Below, piece after piece: positions 42,874 through 52,374 of a stretch of DNA of 64,000 nt. The stretch covers positions 1 to 64,000 of the forward strand of contig JAJEGU010000041.1 of assembly GCA_022819645.1 (NCBI GenBank). The letters are read 5' to 3'. Made by a program: the position numbers and the translations under genes. The stretch is from Pseudomonadales bacterium (GTDB taxonomy: Bacteria > Pseudomonadota > Gammaproteobacteria > Pseudomonadales > Pseudohongiellaceae). The stretch's first letter is position 1. Every line of letters starts with the position of its first letter. Below the pieces are notes generated by a model. The model did no database searches. It had not been told where the DNA came from and saw only the letters and a program-made list of their open reading frames with translations.

Positions 42874-42949
42874 CCATCCCGCGTGTAACCCGCAGAATCT
42901 TCCTGAAGGAGCCACCGCTTGAGTTAATGCGATTCCGCGCAGGATGACG
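42874..42949. repeat. REP-like element, copy 8 (divergent)
   Basis: GCCATCCCGCGTG, CGCAGAATCTTC and a right arm GATTCCGCGCAGGATGACGG, in the gap before TonB receptor 3. More decayed than the other copies. Confidence 0.6.
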
Positions 42950-43051
42950 GAAGTTGAATCTTCACGTAAACGCTGTCATTCCTCGAAATTTCTTGAACCC
43001 GGCTGCGACAGGAGTAGCATGGAGGCAATGCCAATCAAGAGGAGAGATTCC

Positions 43052-46039
43052 ATGCGCCGCAATCACCCCATTGCAAGGGGGCCTCTGGCGGCTGCTGTCG
43101 CCCTGGCCCTGCTGTCCTTGTCGAATGCCTCCCACGCCCAGGAAGACCAGATCGAGGAGGTGCTCGTCACCGGCTCCTACATCCGTCGCAGCGAAGGCTT
43201 TACCCAGGCTTCCCAGGTCACCCAGCTCACCGCTGAAGACCTGGAAGCCGAAGGTACGCTGAACATGGCCGAAGTCGTGCAGAACCTCACTTTCGTGAAC
43301 GGTTCGAGTTCCGCCATCACCAACACGATTCAGGGAACGGATTCGCGTTCCTCGAATATCGACCTGCGCGGGCTCGGCGCGCGCTCCACCTTGACCTTGC
43401 TCGACGGCAAGCGGCTGGTGAACGAAAACGTCAACGCGCTGATTCCCACGATCGCGCTGCAACGCATCGATATCGTCGCCGACGGCGCCGCCGCGTTGTA
43501 CGGCAACGAAGCTGTGGCGGGCGTGGTCAATTTCGTGGCCTATGCCTCATATGACGGTTTCCGGCTCGAAACCTACGCCGAAGGCGACAGCCGCGGCGAT
43601 TTCGACGAACACTCGGTCCAGGCGCTCTGGGGCGGAGAGATCGGCGACCTCGATGTGGTGCTCGCGGCCCAGATGCGCGCCGCGAGCCGACTGGGCTGGG
43701 ACGAAAGGCCCCTGCTGGCGCAATCCGGCTTGAGCCAATCGTCCAATGCGCCCGGCAGATGGACGGTGCCGCCGCGCGGTCCCGACGGCGAGTACACCGG
43801 CGGACGCTATTCGGAACGGCCCGACCCCAACTGCGGCGAAGTGCGCGAGGGCTACGAGGCCAACACGGTCGCCAGCCCCTATGGTTTTCTCACCAACAAC
43901 GGCGTCCGCTGCCGCTTCGATTACGGCGACACCCGCAGCTATCGCGACCCGTTCGAGAACGCCTCGTACTTCGGCAATGCCACCTGGGATTACAGCGACG
44001 ATCTTACGCTCTCACTGCAAGGATTCTGGGCGCGGCTGGCCGAGCGTTCGTTCAATTCCACCGCGAGTTCCGGCGGCCAGGAGAAAATCGCCTTGCTCGA
44101 CCCGATCCGCGGCGAACTTCCCGGAAATCCCTTCCGCGCCGTGAACTCCATGGGGCAGCCGCTTTTCGCGGTTGATTTCAATGGCGACGGCATCCCTGAC
44201 CGCGACCCGAACAAGGACCTCAACGGCGACGGCATGCCCGACGCCATCCTCACCGGCAACGGCGGCCTCGACCCCTGGATTCCGCTGTTCGAAGACGTCA
44301 TCCCCCGCACCATGCGGCCCATCAACAAGACCATGGGGCTGCCCGGCGCCGGGGTGCGGCAGAACTACCTGAGCGCGGACAGCGACAACTTGCGCGACAA
44401 TCTCGACCATATCGGCCGCTGGAGCGCGCAGGCGGACTTCATCGTGCCCTTTATCGAAGGCTGGGAAGGATTCGCTTCCTACACCTACAATTACCGGCAC
44501 TACGAATACACGAATACCGCCGTATACAACTTCGCCGCGATTCAGCAAGGGCTGAATTGCGATGTCGTCAACGACCGCAATTCCTGCTACAACCCCTTCT
44601 TCGTCGTCGACCCCGCCGTGGCCACGCCTTCCCATGTGTTCGACGCCGTGTACGCCGTAGGCACCGAGAAGGTCAAGGACACCCTCGACACGATAGACAT
44701 CGTGCTCAACGGAGAGATTCCGCTCGGCGGCTTCGAGTTGCCCGGCGGACCCATCGGCGCCGCGGTGGGATTCCAGCGCCGCAACGACGAGTTCACCAAC
44801 ACGCCGCACTATGTCTTGCAGGCCGGTACGCCCTGGATCGGCGCTTTCAATCCGGAAAGGGAAACTTCCGGCAGCCGCGAAATCGACGCCTGGTTCGCCG
44901 AACTCGCCGTGCCCGTACTCGACAACCTGGAAGTCGAACTCGCCGTGCGGCGCGAAGAATTCAGCACCGGTCAGGTTTCCACCGATCCGAAGTACGGCAT
45001 CACCTACTCGCCGGTCGATTGGCTGATCTTGCGCGCCACCCAGGGCGACGCCTTCATCGCACCCACGCTGGAACAGTTGTACAACCCGGTGACTTGCGGA
45101 CTGCAGTCGATTACCGATCGTTTCACCACCTTCGACGCCTTCGGCACGATTTGCGCCGGCGGCAATGCCGAGCTGCGAAACGAGACTTCCAAGTCCACCC
45201 AATTGGGCTTAGACCTGGTGTTCGACGATTTCGACCTGCATGTCACCTGGAACGAGACTGATTTTCAGAATCGAATCTTTTTCCTTACCGCGCAGCAGAT
45301 AGTCGATGTGGACTTTACCAACTTCAAGGCCTGGTCAGCCTTTACCGGCAGCGGCGAAGGGACCGAGAAGCCCACCGAGGACCAGGTGCGCTCCTGGGTC
45401 GCCAGCGGCCTGGCGGACCCGCGGATCAAGCGCGATCCCAACGACGTCGCCTCGATCCGCCAGGTGGACAGCGGCAGCAGCAACGCCGAAACCGTGAAAG
45501 TGACCGCCTGGGACATCCAGGGCAATTACCGCTTTGCTTTCGACAACATCGGTGAATTCCGGCTGAATCTGCAGGCGACTTACATCGACGAGTTTCTTTA
45601 TCAGGCGAATGTCACCGAACCGGTGCGGGACGGGGCGGGCAATTCCAATTCCAACACCGGAACCGCTCCCGCGCTGCCGAAACTCAAGGCCAATCTGCGG
45701 CTTGGTTGGGTAAACGGCGATCACAGCGTGGTGTCCACGGTGCATTATGTGGATGACATGACATACGACGGCCCGGTATTCAGCTTCATGAACTCCTGGG
45801 CGAACACCTATCATCCCGACGGCATTCGCGATACCGGCATTTACGCCTGGACCGACATGGATATCGCCTACACCTATCGCGGCCTGGAGATGTTCGACGG
45901 CGAGATGGCGTTTACCGTGGGTTCGCGTAACGTGTTCGACCGCGAAGCCCAGCGCACGCCGCTGTTCGCCGGAGTGATCGGCGAATTGCAGGATCCGCTC
46001 GGCCGGATGATCTACGCGCGGCTCGTGTACGACTTCTAG
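43052..46039 (+). CDS. TonB-dependent receptor 3 with a calcium-type Asp-rich insert
   Basis: A 995-residue outer-membrane receptor. Signal peptide ending SHAQ; TonB-box-like IEEVLVTGSYIRR; plug with IDLRGLGARSTLTLLDGKR and IDIVADGAAALYGNEA. The barrel ends in MIYARLVYDF. A stretch near residue 376 has two DxNGDG loops (FNGDGIPD and LNGDGMPD), a calcium-binding, dockerin/EF-hand-like motif rare in such receptors. The start is ATG 43052 with GAGGAGA upstream. It is followed after 79 bases by a PHM-like monooxygenase gene on the same strand. Confidence 0.92.
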   Translation: MRRNHPIARGPLAAAVALALLSLSNASHAQEDQIEEVLVTGSYIRRSEGFTQASQVTQLTAEDLEAEGTLNMAEVVQNLTFVNGSSSAITNTIQGTDSRSSNIDLRGLGARSTLTLLDGKRLVNENVNALIPTIALQRIDIVADGAAALYGNEAVAGVVNFVAYASYDGFRLETYAEGDSRGDFDEHSVQALWGGEIGDLDVVLAAQMRAASRLGWDERPLLAQSGLSQSSNAPGRWTVPPRGPDGEYTGGRYSERPDPNCGEVREGYEANTVASPYGFLTNNGVRCRFDYGDTRSYRDPFENASYFGNATWDYSDDLTLSLQGFWARLAERSFNSTASSGGQEKIALLDPIRGELPGNPFRAVNSMGQPLFAVDFNGDGIPDRDPNKDLNGDGMPDAILTGNGGLDPWIPLFEDVIPRTMRPINKTMGLPGAGVRQNYLSADSDNLRDNLDHIGRWSAQADFIVPFIEGWEGFASYTYNYRHYEYTNTAVYNFAAIQQGLNCDVVNDRNSCYNPFFVVDPAVATPSHVFDAVYAVGTEKVKDTLDTIDIVLNGEIPLGGFELPGGPIGAAVGFQRRNDEFTNTPHYVLQAGTPWIGAFNPERETSGSREIDAWFAELAVPVLDNLEVELAVRREEFSTGQVSTDPKYGITYSPVDWLILRATQGDAFIAPTLEQLYNPVTCGLQSITDRFTTFDAFGTICAGGNAELRNETSKSTQLGLDLVFDDFDLHVTWNETDFQNRIFFLTAQQIVDVDFTNFKAWSAFTGSGEGTEKPTEDQVRSWVASGLADPRIKRDPNDVASIRQVDSGSSNAETVKVTAWDIQGNYRFAFDNIGEFRLNLQATYIDEFLYQANVTEPVRDGAGNSNSNTGTAPALPKLKANLRLGWVNGDHSVVSTVHYVDDMTYDGPVFSFMNSWANTYHPDGIRDTGIYAWTDMDIAYTYRGLEMFDGEMAFTVGSRNVFDREAQRTPLFAGVIGELQDPLGRMIYARLVYDF

Positions 46040-46118
46040 GGAAAATCGGGTAGTATCGGGACGAACCGGAATGGGCTCCTTCGGGAACCCGTTTCCCAAT
46101 CAGATGAGGAATGCGATT

Positions 46119-47495
46119 GTGAAAATCGAGCGGAAGCGCCTGCAACTGTCGGTACTGCCACTGCTTGCCGCGGGTTTCGCCCCGGGCCTCGCCCAGGCCC
46201 AGCAGGACGGCGAAATCAGCTACAACGGCGAAGCCGGCAGAATCATCAACGAGAATTGCGTGGTCTGTCATCGCGAGGGCGGCATCGGACCCATGGCGTT
46301 CGAGTCCTTTGAACAGGTCCGGCCCTGGGCGCCGCTGATCCGGCACCGGGTCGCCAGCCGCGAAATGCCTCCCTACGCCTACGACCACGGCATCGGCATC
46401 CAGGAACTCGAAGGCGACTGGCGCCTTTCCCAGGAAGACATCGACACGCTCGTGGCCTGGGTCGATCAGGGCGCCCCGCTCGGCGACCCGGACAGGGAAT
46501 TACCGCCGGCGGACGTGCGCGACCTCGACGAATGGAATTTCAGCGAAGAACTTGGCCCGCCCGACCTGGTCGTGCCTTCGATTCCCATCGACATTCCCGC
46601 CAGCGGCAACGACATCTGGCACAAGCACATGGTGCCGAGCGGACTCGCCGAAAATCGCTGCATCCGGGCGGTTCAGGTCAAACCCCGGGGTAATGCGGCC
46701 ACCGTCGTGCATCACGCGAACTCGAGGATGATGACCATCGACGGGGACGGCGCGCTCGAAAGCATGAGCGAAAGCATGCTGACCGAGTACGCCATGGGCA
46801 AATGGGGCGAACTCATGCCCGAAGACGTGTGCCGGGTGCTGCCCGCGAACGCGCTCGTTTCCTGGGACATCCACATGTTTCCCGGCGGCATCGGCGCCAC
46901 CGCGCCGGGCACGATCATCGAAGATAATGTCGTCGAACTGGGCGTGTGGCTGCATCCCGAGGATTTCCAGGAAACCGCCGCGTTCAAGCAGGATCTGAAG
47001 TCCTACGAGATCGGAATTCCGCGCTCCGAGCGGGAATACAATCTGGTGATTCCGCCCCACGGCGAGATCATGACCCAGGGCTTTCACTCATTCGACCATC
47101 CGATTCGCATCGACAGCTTCCAGCCCCACGGGCATCTGCGCCTGGTGGCGGCTTCGCTGGAAATCTACCACCCGGACACCGGCGTACTCGAACCGGTCAG
47201 CCAGATTTCCAACTGGAGCGCGACCTGGCATCACAGCCACATCTTCGAATCCGATTCGGCGCCGCTGGCGCCGGCCGGTTCCGTGCTGGTATTCAAGCAG
47301 TGGTACGACAACACCGCCGACAACCCCAACAATCCGGACCCGGATCAATGGGTCTCCGGCGGCAATCGGACCACCGACGAAATGACCCACGCCTGGGTGG
47401 CCATCACCCATCTTGACGAGGAGGGCTATCGGCGGCTGCTGGCCGAGCGCGAACAGGCGGCCGCGCGCAGCCTGGCCGGCACAGGGCAGGAGTGA
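46119..47495 (+). CDS. Exported PHM-like copper monooxygenase with N-terminal haem c motif, paralogue A
   Basis: A 458-residue periplasmic protein. After a signal peptide (ends AQAQ) a c-type haem motif C47-x2-C50-H51 heads a short cytochrome-like domain. The remainder resembles type II copper, ascorbate-dependent monooxygenases: His198/His199 (VVHHANS), His252 (IHMFPGG), His337-x-His339 (QPHGHL) and Met422 (TTDEMTH) could be the two copper sites. NPNNPDPDQW is a family hallmark. I chose GTG 46119 (GAGGAA 6 bases upstream), which gives a normal signal peptide, over ATG 46104 or 46071. Substrate unknown; a paralogue lies at 54575-55999. Confidence 0.78.
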   Translation: MKIERKRLQLSVLPLLAAGFAPGLAQAQQDGEISYNGEAGRIINENCVVCHREGGIGPMAFESFEQVRPWAPLIRHRVASREMPPYAYDHGIGIQELEGDWRLSQEDIDTLVAWVDQGAPLGDPDRELPPADVRDLDEWNFSEELGPPDLVVPSIPIDIPASGNDIWHKHMVPSGLAENRCIRAVQVKPRGNAATVVHHANSRMMTIDGDGALESMSESMLTEYAMGKWGELMPEDVCRVLPANALVSWDIHMFPGGIGATAPGTIIEDNVVELGVWLHPEDFQETAAFKQDLKSYEIGIPRSEREYNLVIPPHGEIMTQGFHSFDHPIRIDSFQPHGHLRLVAASLEIYHPDTGVLEPVSQISNWSATWHHSHIFESDSAPLAPAGSVLVFKQWYDNTADNPNNPDPDQWVSGGNRTTDEMTHAWVAITHLDEEGYRRLLAEREQAAARSLAGTGQE

Positions 47496-47499
47496 GCGG

Positions 47500-48900
47500 T
47501 CAGCACTCGATCACATTGACCGGGATTTCGACGACGTTGACCGCGAGTCCGCCGCGGGAGGTTTCCTTGTACTTGTCCTTCATGTCCCGGCCGGTGTCGC
47601 GCAGGGTCCTGATTACCTGATCGAGCGAAACGAAGTGTTCGCCGTCGCCGCGCAGCGCCATGCGCGCGGCATGAATCGCCTTGACCGAAGCCATGGCGTT
47701 GCGCTCGATGCACGGCACCTGCACCAGGCCGCCGACGGGGTCGCAGGTCAGTCCGAGATTGTGCTCCATGGCGATTTCGGCGGCGTTTTCCACCTGACGG
47801 GGCGTGCCGCCGAGCACTTCGGCAAGGCCGGCGGCGGCCATGGAACAGGCCGAGCCGACCTCTCCCTGACAGCCGACTTCGGCGCCGCTGATCGATGCGT
47901 TCTCCTTGAACAGCACGCCGATGGCGGCCGCGGTCAAAAGGAAACGCACGACACCGTCCTCATTCGCTCCCGGAACGAAGCGGACGTAATAGTGCAGCAC
48001 AGCGGGAACGATGCCGGCGGCGCCGTTGGTGGGCGCGGTGACCACACGGCTGCCCGCGGCATTTTCTTCGTTGACGGCAAGCGCGTATAGCGAAACCCAG
48101 TCGAGCGCGGAGAGCGGGTCCATCAGCGAAGACTCGGGCTTGGCAAGCAGTTGTTCGCGAAGCCGGGGCGCCCGCCGCCGAATCTTGAGTCCGCCGGGCA
48201 AAAGGCCCTCGCTGTTGCAGCCGCGTTCGACGCATTCCTGCATCGCCTGCCAGATTCCGAGCAGGCCCCGGCGTGTCTCGTCTTCCGGCCGCCAGGCCTG
48301 TTCGTTGGCGAGCATCACGGCCGATATGTCCGAATCCGAAGCGTCGCAATGCGCGAGCAACTCCGCCGCTGTAATGAAAGGATAGCGAAGCGGGCGATCG
48401 TCTTCGGCAATCGAGCCGTGGCCGGAATCGGGATCGTCGAGAATGAATCCGCCGCCCACGGAATAGTAGGTGCGAACGAGCAGTTCCCGGTCCGCTTCCC
48501 CGCAGGCCGTAAAGATCATGCCATTGGGGTGCAGCGGCAACGCCTTGCGCCGATTCAGCAGCAGATCTTCCTTCTCGTCGAAGGCAAGGGGATGTTCGCC
48601 GTTCAGCCGCAACGAGCGGTCACGCCGGATCGCCTCGATCCGGCCGGCTATCGCTTCGACGTCCACGCCTTCCGGACTTTCGCCTTCCAGGCCCAGCATC
48701 ACCGCCTTCGGTGTGCCATGCCCTCTCCCGGTGGCGCCGAGGGAACCATACATCTCGGCCTTGACGCGGACGACTTCCGGCAATAACCCGGCATCGCGCA
48801 GGCGCCCGGCAAACATCGCCGCCGCCCGCATGGGGCCAACGGTATGGGAACTCGAAGGACCGATCCCGATCTTGAACAGATCAAACGCACTGATTGCCAT
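47500..48900 (-). CDS. sdaA: L-serine ammonia-lyase (iron-sulfur dependent)
   Basis: A 466-residue single-chain serine dehydratase converting L-serine to pyruvate and ammonia. The beta domain begins [27 protein letters not shown]; the alpha domain carries the cluster region [16 protein letters not shown], then [20 protein letters not shown], supplying the [4Fe-4S] cysteines. Length is standard. It is convergent with paralogue A of the monooxygenase, only 4 bases apart. In context it would drain serine made from glycine and C1 units into central metabolism. Confidence 0.95.
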   Translation of the reverse strand: MAISAFDLFKIGIGPSSSHTVGPMRAAAMFAGRLRDAGLLPEVVRVKAEMYGSLGATGRGHGTPKAVMLGLEGESPEGVDVEAIAGRIEAIRRDRSLRLNGEHPLAFDEKEDLLLNRRKALPLHPNGMIFTACGEADRELLVRTYYSVGGGFILDDPDSGHGSIAEDDRPLRYPFITAAELLAHCDASDSDISAVMLANEQAWRPEDETRRGLLGIWQAMQECVERGCNSEGLLPGGLKIRRRAPRLREQLLAKPESSLMDPLSALDWVSLYALAVNEENAAGSRVVTAPTNGAAGIVPAVLHYYVRFVPGANEDGVVRFLLTAAAIGVLFKENASISGAEVGCQGEVGSACSMAAAGLAEVLGGTPRQVENAAEIAMEHNLGLTCDPVGGLVQVPCIERNAMASVKAIHAARMALRGDGEHFVSLDQVIRTLRDTGRDMKDKYKETSRGGLAVNVVEIPVNVIEC

Positions 48901-49026
48901 CCGTGAATTTTATCCCGAGAGCTTTCCCGAATCTCTCCCGTATCGAACTGCGTCGCTGCTACCCGACAATCCTTCGCAATTGAAAAAACCTCGAATCGGA
49001 TTCAGCGTGTTTCCCAGGCAGGCCAC

Positions 49027-49079
49027 ATCAAAAAATAGGCTAATTCAAAATCTAATTTTGAATTAGCCTATTTTTTGAT
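49027..49079. promoter_or_regulatory. Perfect 53-base palindrome upstream of the DUF4143 ATPase
   Basis: Arms 49027-49051 and 49055-49079 are exact reverse complements (25 of 25) around CTA. The sequence is AT-rich in an otherwise GC-rich region and ends 12 bases before the start codon. It could form a 5'-UTR hairpin, be an autoregulatory operator, or be a terminator-like barrier for incoming transcripts. Confidence 0.7.
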
Positions 49080-49091
49080 ACTCTTAACGCC

Positions 49092-50261
49092 ATGATCCCA
49101 CGAGACCTCGCTCCCAGACTGACCGAGGCGGCACGGAAATGGCCGTCGATTACGCTTACCGGACCTCGGCAGAGCGGGAAAACGACTCTGTGCCGGGCAA
49201 TTTTCCCACAACTCCCGTACGTTTCGCTGGAAGATCTCGATAATCGAAGCTATGCGCTGGAAGACCCCCGTGACTTCCTGGCGCAATTTTCACAAGGCGC
49301 GGTTCTTGACGAAATCCAGAAAGCGCCCGACCTGCTTTCCTACCTGCAAGGCATAATCGATGCCGATCCTTCGGCTGGCCGCTGGATTCTCACGGGGTCG
49401 CAAAACCTTTCCCTGCTTGATTCGGTAAGCCAGTCACTGGCCGGAAGAACAGCGGTATTCCATCTGTTGCCGCTCACCCGCGGCGAAATCGATCGATTTC
49501 CGGATCCCCCTCAGACTCTGGACGAGGCACTGTTGACCGGTTCCTACCCAAGAGTTTTCGACGCGAATCTCGATGCGGAGGACTGGTTTCGTTCCTACAC
49601 GGCCATGTACATCGAACGCGACGTAAGAACTATCGGTAATGTGAGCGATCTCATGGCTTTTCAGCGATTCGCGGCGCTTTGCGCGGGACGCACTTCCCAA
49701 TTGCTCAATTACTCTTCCATCGCCGGGGACTGCGGCATTTCTCAGCCCACGGCGAAAGCCTGGCTCGGCATTCTCGAAACCGGCTTTCTGGTATTTCGAT
49801 TATCGACTTCTCGCGGGAGCCTGCGTAAAAGGCTGGTGAAAATGCCCAAACTGCATTTCCACGACAGCGGCCTCGTGTGCTGGCTGCTCGGAATCACCAC
49901 GCCGGAACAGCTCCGCTCGCATCCATTGCGCGGAGCGATTTTTGAATCCTGGGTCGTCTCGGAGATCGTCAAACACAAGGCCAACCAGGGCGGCGCCTTT
50001 GAACTTTCCTTTTACCGCGACCGGAACGGCGCCGAAGCGGACGTCGTTATCGAACGACCGGAAGGCACGGTGATTGTCGAGGCAAAATCCGCCGCGACTG
50101 CGTCCAGTAGCCTGTTCGACAGTTCGCGGCGAGTGCGAAAACATCTCGCGTCGCGGCCAGGTTCGTGCCCGACCATGGTGGTTTACGGTGGCGACCAATT
50201 GCAACGCCGAGGGGACGATCTGCTGGTCCCGTGGCGGGAGCTACACCAGAATCTGCCCTAA
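49092..50261 (+). CDS. AAA-type ATPase with DUF4143 domain
   Basis: A 389-residue protein with a Walker A motif TGPRQSGKTTL (about residues 23-33), Walker B-like GAVLDEIQKAPDL (near 70), sensor ILTGSQN and a C-terminal DUF4143 domain. The last part has AEADVVIE and VIVEAKS, a nuclease-like D...ExK arrangement. Such ATPases are widespread, mobile and of unknown function. The gene stands alone, directly behind the 53-base palindrome, and looks like a small acquired cassette. Confidence 0.85.
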   Translation: MIPRDLAPRLTEAARKWPSITLTGPRQSGKTTLCRAIFPQLPYVSLEDLDNRSYALEDPRDFLAQFSQGAVLDEIQKAPDLLSYLQGIIDADPSAGRWILTGSQNLSLLDSVSQSLAGRTAVFHLLPLTRGEIDRFPDPPQTLDEALLTGSYPRVFDANLDAEDWFRSYTAMYIERDVRTIGNVSDLMAFQRFAALCAGRTSQLLNYSSIAGDCGISQPTAKAWLGILETGFLVFRLSTSRGSLRKRLVKMPKLHFHDSGLVCWLLGITTPEQLRSHPLRGAIFESWVVSEIVKHKANQGGAFELSFYRDRNGAEADVVIERPEGTVIVEAKSAATASSSLFDSSRRVRKHLASRPGSCPTMVVYGGDQLQRRGDDLLVPWRELHQNLP

Positions 50262-50347
50262 CCAAGCGACCAGCACGATGATCTCCTCACCATTTCCTTT
50301 GTTATGTTCATTCGAGAAAATGAGTACTCACATTTTAGCCAACGAAC

Positions 50348-51421
50348 TCAATCCTCGAATCGCACGTAACGCTTGACCGAGCGCGGGCCTACTTCGGCGC
50401 TGTAGACGATGCCGTCGGCGTCGGCGGTTACGCCTTCGCCGCCGCTGCTGACGCGATAGGGGCCGTTGTTGGCGTCGAAGGGGTCGGGGATGAAGGCGTG
50501 GACTTCGCCGGTGGCGGCGCTGCCGATGCGGATGCCGCGGCGCCAGTCTTCGCGGCCGCGGTCGGCGTTGGATTCTGAATCGACGCCGTAGAGGACGTCA
50601 TTCTCGTCGATGTAGATTCCGCTCAGACGGCTGAACTGGTACCACACGTCGAGCAGGTTGCCTTCCTGGTCGAAAATCTGGATGCGGTTGTTGCCGCGGT
50701 CGGCGACGAAGAGACGGCCCTGTGAATCCATCGCCAGGCCATGCGGCGCGTCGAACTGGCCAGGGCCAGAGCCGGGCTCGCCCCATTCCATCAGGTAGTT
50801 ACCATTGGGGTCGAACTTGATGATGCGGCCATTGCTGTCGCCGCCGTGGCCGTCGGCGACGAAAATGTCGCCATTGGGCGCCACGTGCACATCGGAAGGC
50901 ATGTTGAAATGACCTTCGTCATCGCCGGTGACGCCGGGAGTGCCTAGAGTCATCAGGCGCTCGCCATCGGGACTGAACTTGACCACGATATGGCCCTTGC
51001 CTTCGATGCCGGGAGGCAGGGTGAAGGGGGCGTCGGTTACCCAGACATTCCCTTCCGGGTCCACATGAAAGCCATGCGGCACGGCGAAGATCCCGCCGCC
51101 GAAACTGCGCTCCATTTCCCCGTCCGGGGTGAACTTGAGCACCACCGGCAGGTCGGATTCGGCACAGCCGCGAATGGGGAAGGCCGGCCGGATGGAGTCC
51201 GAGCCGCAGCGCTCGCCGATCCAGATCGACTTGCCGTCCGGGTCCACGTCGATGGCGCTGGTGGCGCCCCAATCGCGACCGGCGGGCATGTTGGCCCAGC
51301 CGGTGTAGATCTGATAGGGATTGGGCAGGTCATTCACCGGCGGCATGTCAGCCTGGGCGATTGCGGCGCCCGCGGCGGCGGACAGGCTGACGAACAGCGC
51401 TGTGCGAATTACGGTATTCAT
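50348..51421 (-). CDS. Exported NHL-repeat protein, peptidyl-hydroxyglycine lyase (PAL)-like
   Basis: A 357-residue periplasmic beta-propeller with a signal peptide (ends AIAQ). Its NHL repeats follow the lyase half of animal PAM closely: HGFHVDPEGNVWVTD near residue 116, FVADGHGGDSNGRIIKFDPNG near 188, and QFDAPHGLAMDS, then LFVADRGNNRIQIF, near 222-250. Of the three zinc histidines of PAL, two are matched by His116 and His227; the third position appears as GGEG near 328. The PAL tyrosine is His192. It closes a five-gene exported operon headed by a PHM-like monooxygenase. Lyase activity is inferred, and the substitutions make it uncertain. Confidence 0.7.
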   Translation of the reverse strand: MNTVIRTALFVSLSAAAGAAIAQADMPPVNDLPNPYQIYTGWANMPAGRDWGATSAIDVDPDGKSIWIGERCGSDSIRPAFPIRGCAESDLPVVLKFTPDGEMERSFGGGIFAVPHGFHVDPEGNVWVTDAPFTLPPGIEGKGHIVVKFSPDGERLMTLGTPGVTGDDEGHFNMPSDVHVAPNGDIFVADGHGGDSNGRIIKFDPNGNYLMEWGEPGSGPGQFDAPHGLAMDSQGRLFVADRGNNRIQIFDQEGNLLDVWYQFSRLSGIYIDENDVLYGVDSESNADRGREDWRRGIRIGSAATGEVHAFIPDPFDANNGPYRVSSGGEGVTADADGIVYSAEVGPRSVKRYVRFED

Positions 51422-51438
51422 GGTTTTTTCCTCATGGT

Positions 51439-52371
51439 TCAGTTGCGGCCGCCGGCTTCGAGCCCAAGGCGCAAGGCATTGGTGGCGCCGGTGGACAGGC
51501 CGCTGTCGACGCCCACGGTCACGAAACGGAAACCCTGCTCGATGCGTTGTTGCACCGAGCCGGCATTGGTGGTGATGGCGCAGGGCACATCGTGTTCGAG
51601 GCAGGCGCCTAGCACGGTCTGAATCGCCTCCTCGACTTCCGGCGCGGCGGGGCTGGGATAGCCCATGGAAGTACTCAGGTCCGAGGGGCCGATGAAAATG
51701 CCGCCCAGGCCGGGCACGGTGATGATCTCGTCGATGTTCGCAACGCCCTCGGGGGATTCGATGAACATGATGGCGAGCAATTCGCCTTGCGGGTCCAGCG
51801 GCCAGACATCGGCCCTGGCCATGTAGTCGGGAATGCCCCAGTACCAGATTGCATTGGAAGGATTGCGCCCGCGCAGTCCCGGGGGATCCCGGTCCGGCGC
51901 ATCGCCCAGTTGCGGATAGCGGGTGGCGCGCACGGCGAGTTCCGCCTGCTCGCGGTTGTGAATCGCGGGGAACATGATGCCGTAGACCCCCACATCGAGC
52001 ACCTGTTTGGCCTGGGCCACCAATTCGGCGGAGCCGCCCGCGGCCGGGATGCGCACAAAAGGCACCACATCGGGCTGCAGATTGCCCTTGGCCAGGATCG
52101 CGCGCTTGTTGGTCATGCCCAGCAGAAACAGGCGCAGACGCTCCACGTCAAAGGGAGCGTGTTCCATGTCGATCAGGATGAAATCAAGCCCGGAACTCGC
52201 CAGCGAGCGCGCGGTATCCAGCGAGTAGTTGAAAGAAAGCAAGCCGAACGCAGGTTCTTCATTCTCGAAGAGGGCAATCAGCTTGTTCACCCGCCCCCCA
52301 TTCTGGGCGGAAGCAACGGAAGTCAGGCCCAGCGCGAAAACCAGAGCCAGCAACGGAAACTTTTTCCCCAT
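51439..52371 (-). CDS. Secreted HpcH/HpaI-family aldolase
   Basis: A 310-residue class II aldolase-family protein. The barrel has LIDMEHAPFD, FVRIPAAGGSAE (Arg), IMFIESPEGVANID (metal Glu) and FIGPSDLSTSMG (metal Asp), so the catalytic set is intact. Oddly, it carries a clear signal peptide (KFPLLALVFALGLTSVASAQ), whereas characterised HpcH/HpaI enzymes are cytosolic. It should cleave or form a hydroxy-oxoacid in the periplasm. It starts 3 bases after the serine hydrolase and is followed 17 bases later by the PAL-like gene. Confidence 0.85.
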   Translation of the reverse strand: MGKKFPLLALVFALGLTSVASAQNGGRVNKLIALFENEEPAFGLLSFNYSLDTARSLASSGLDFILIDMEHAPFDVERLRLFLLGMTNKRAILAKGNLQPDVVPFVRIPAAGGSAELVAQAKQVLDVGVYGIMFPAIHNREQAELAVRATRYPQLGDAPDRDPPGLRGRNPSNAIWYWGIPDYMARADVWPLDPQGELLAIMFIESPEGVANIDEIITVPGLGGIFIGPSDLSTSMGYPSPAAPEVEEAIQTVLGACLEHDVPCAITTNAGSVQQRIEQGFRFVTVGVDSGLSTGATNALRLGLEAGGRN

Positions 52372-52374
52372 GGG

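Noticed and set aside
47426-47713. Small ORF at the sdaA/monooxygenase junction
   Set aside because: It lies entirely within the two convergent genes in another frame and has a composition typical of shadow frames.
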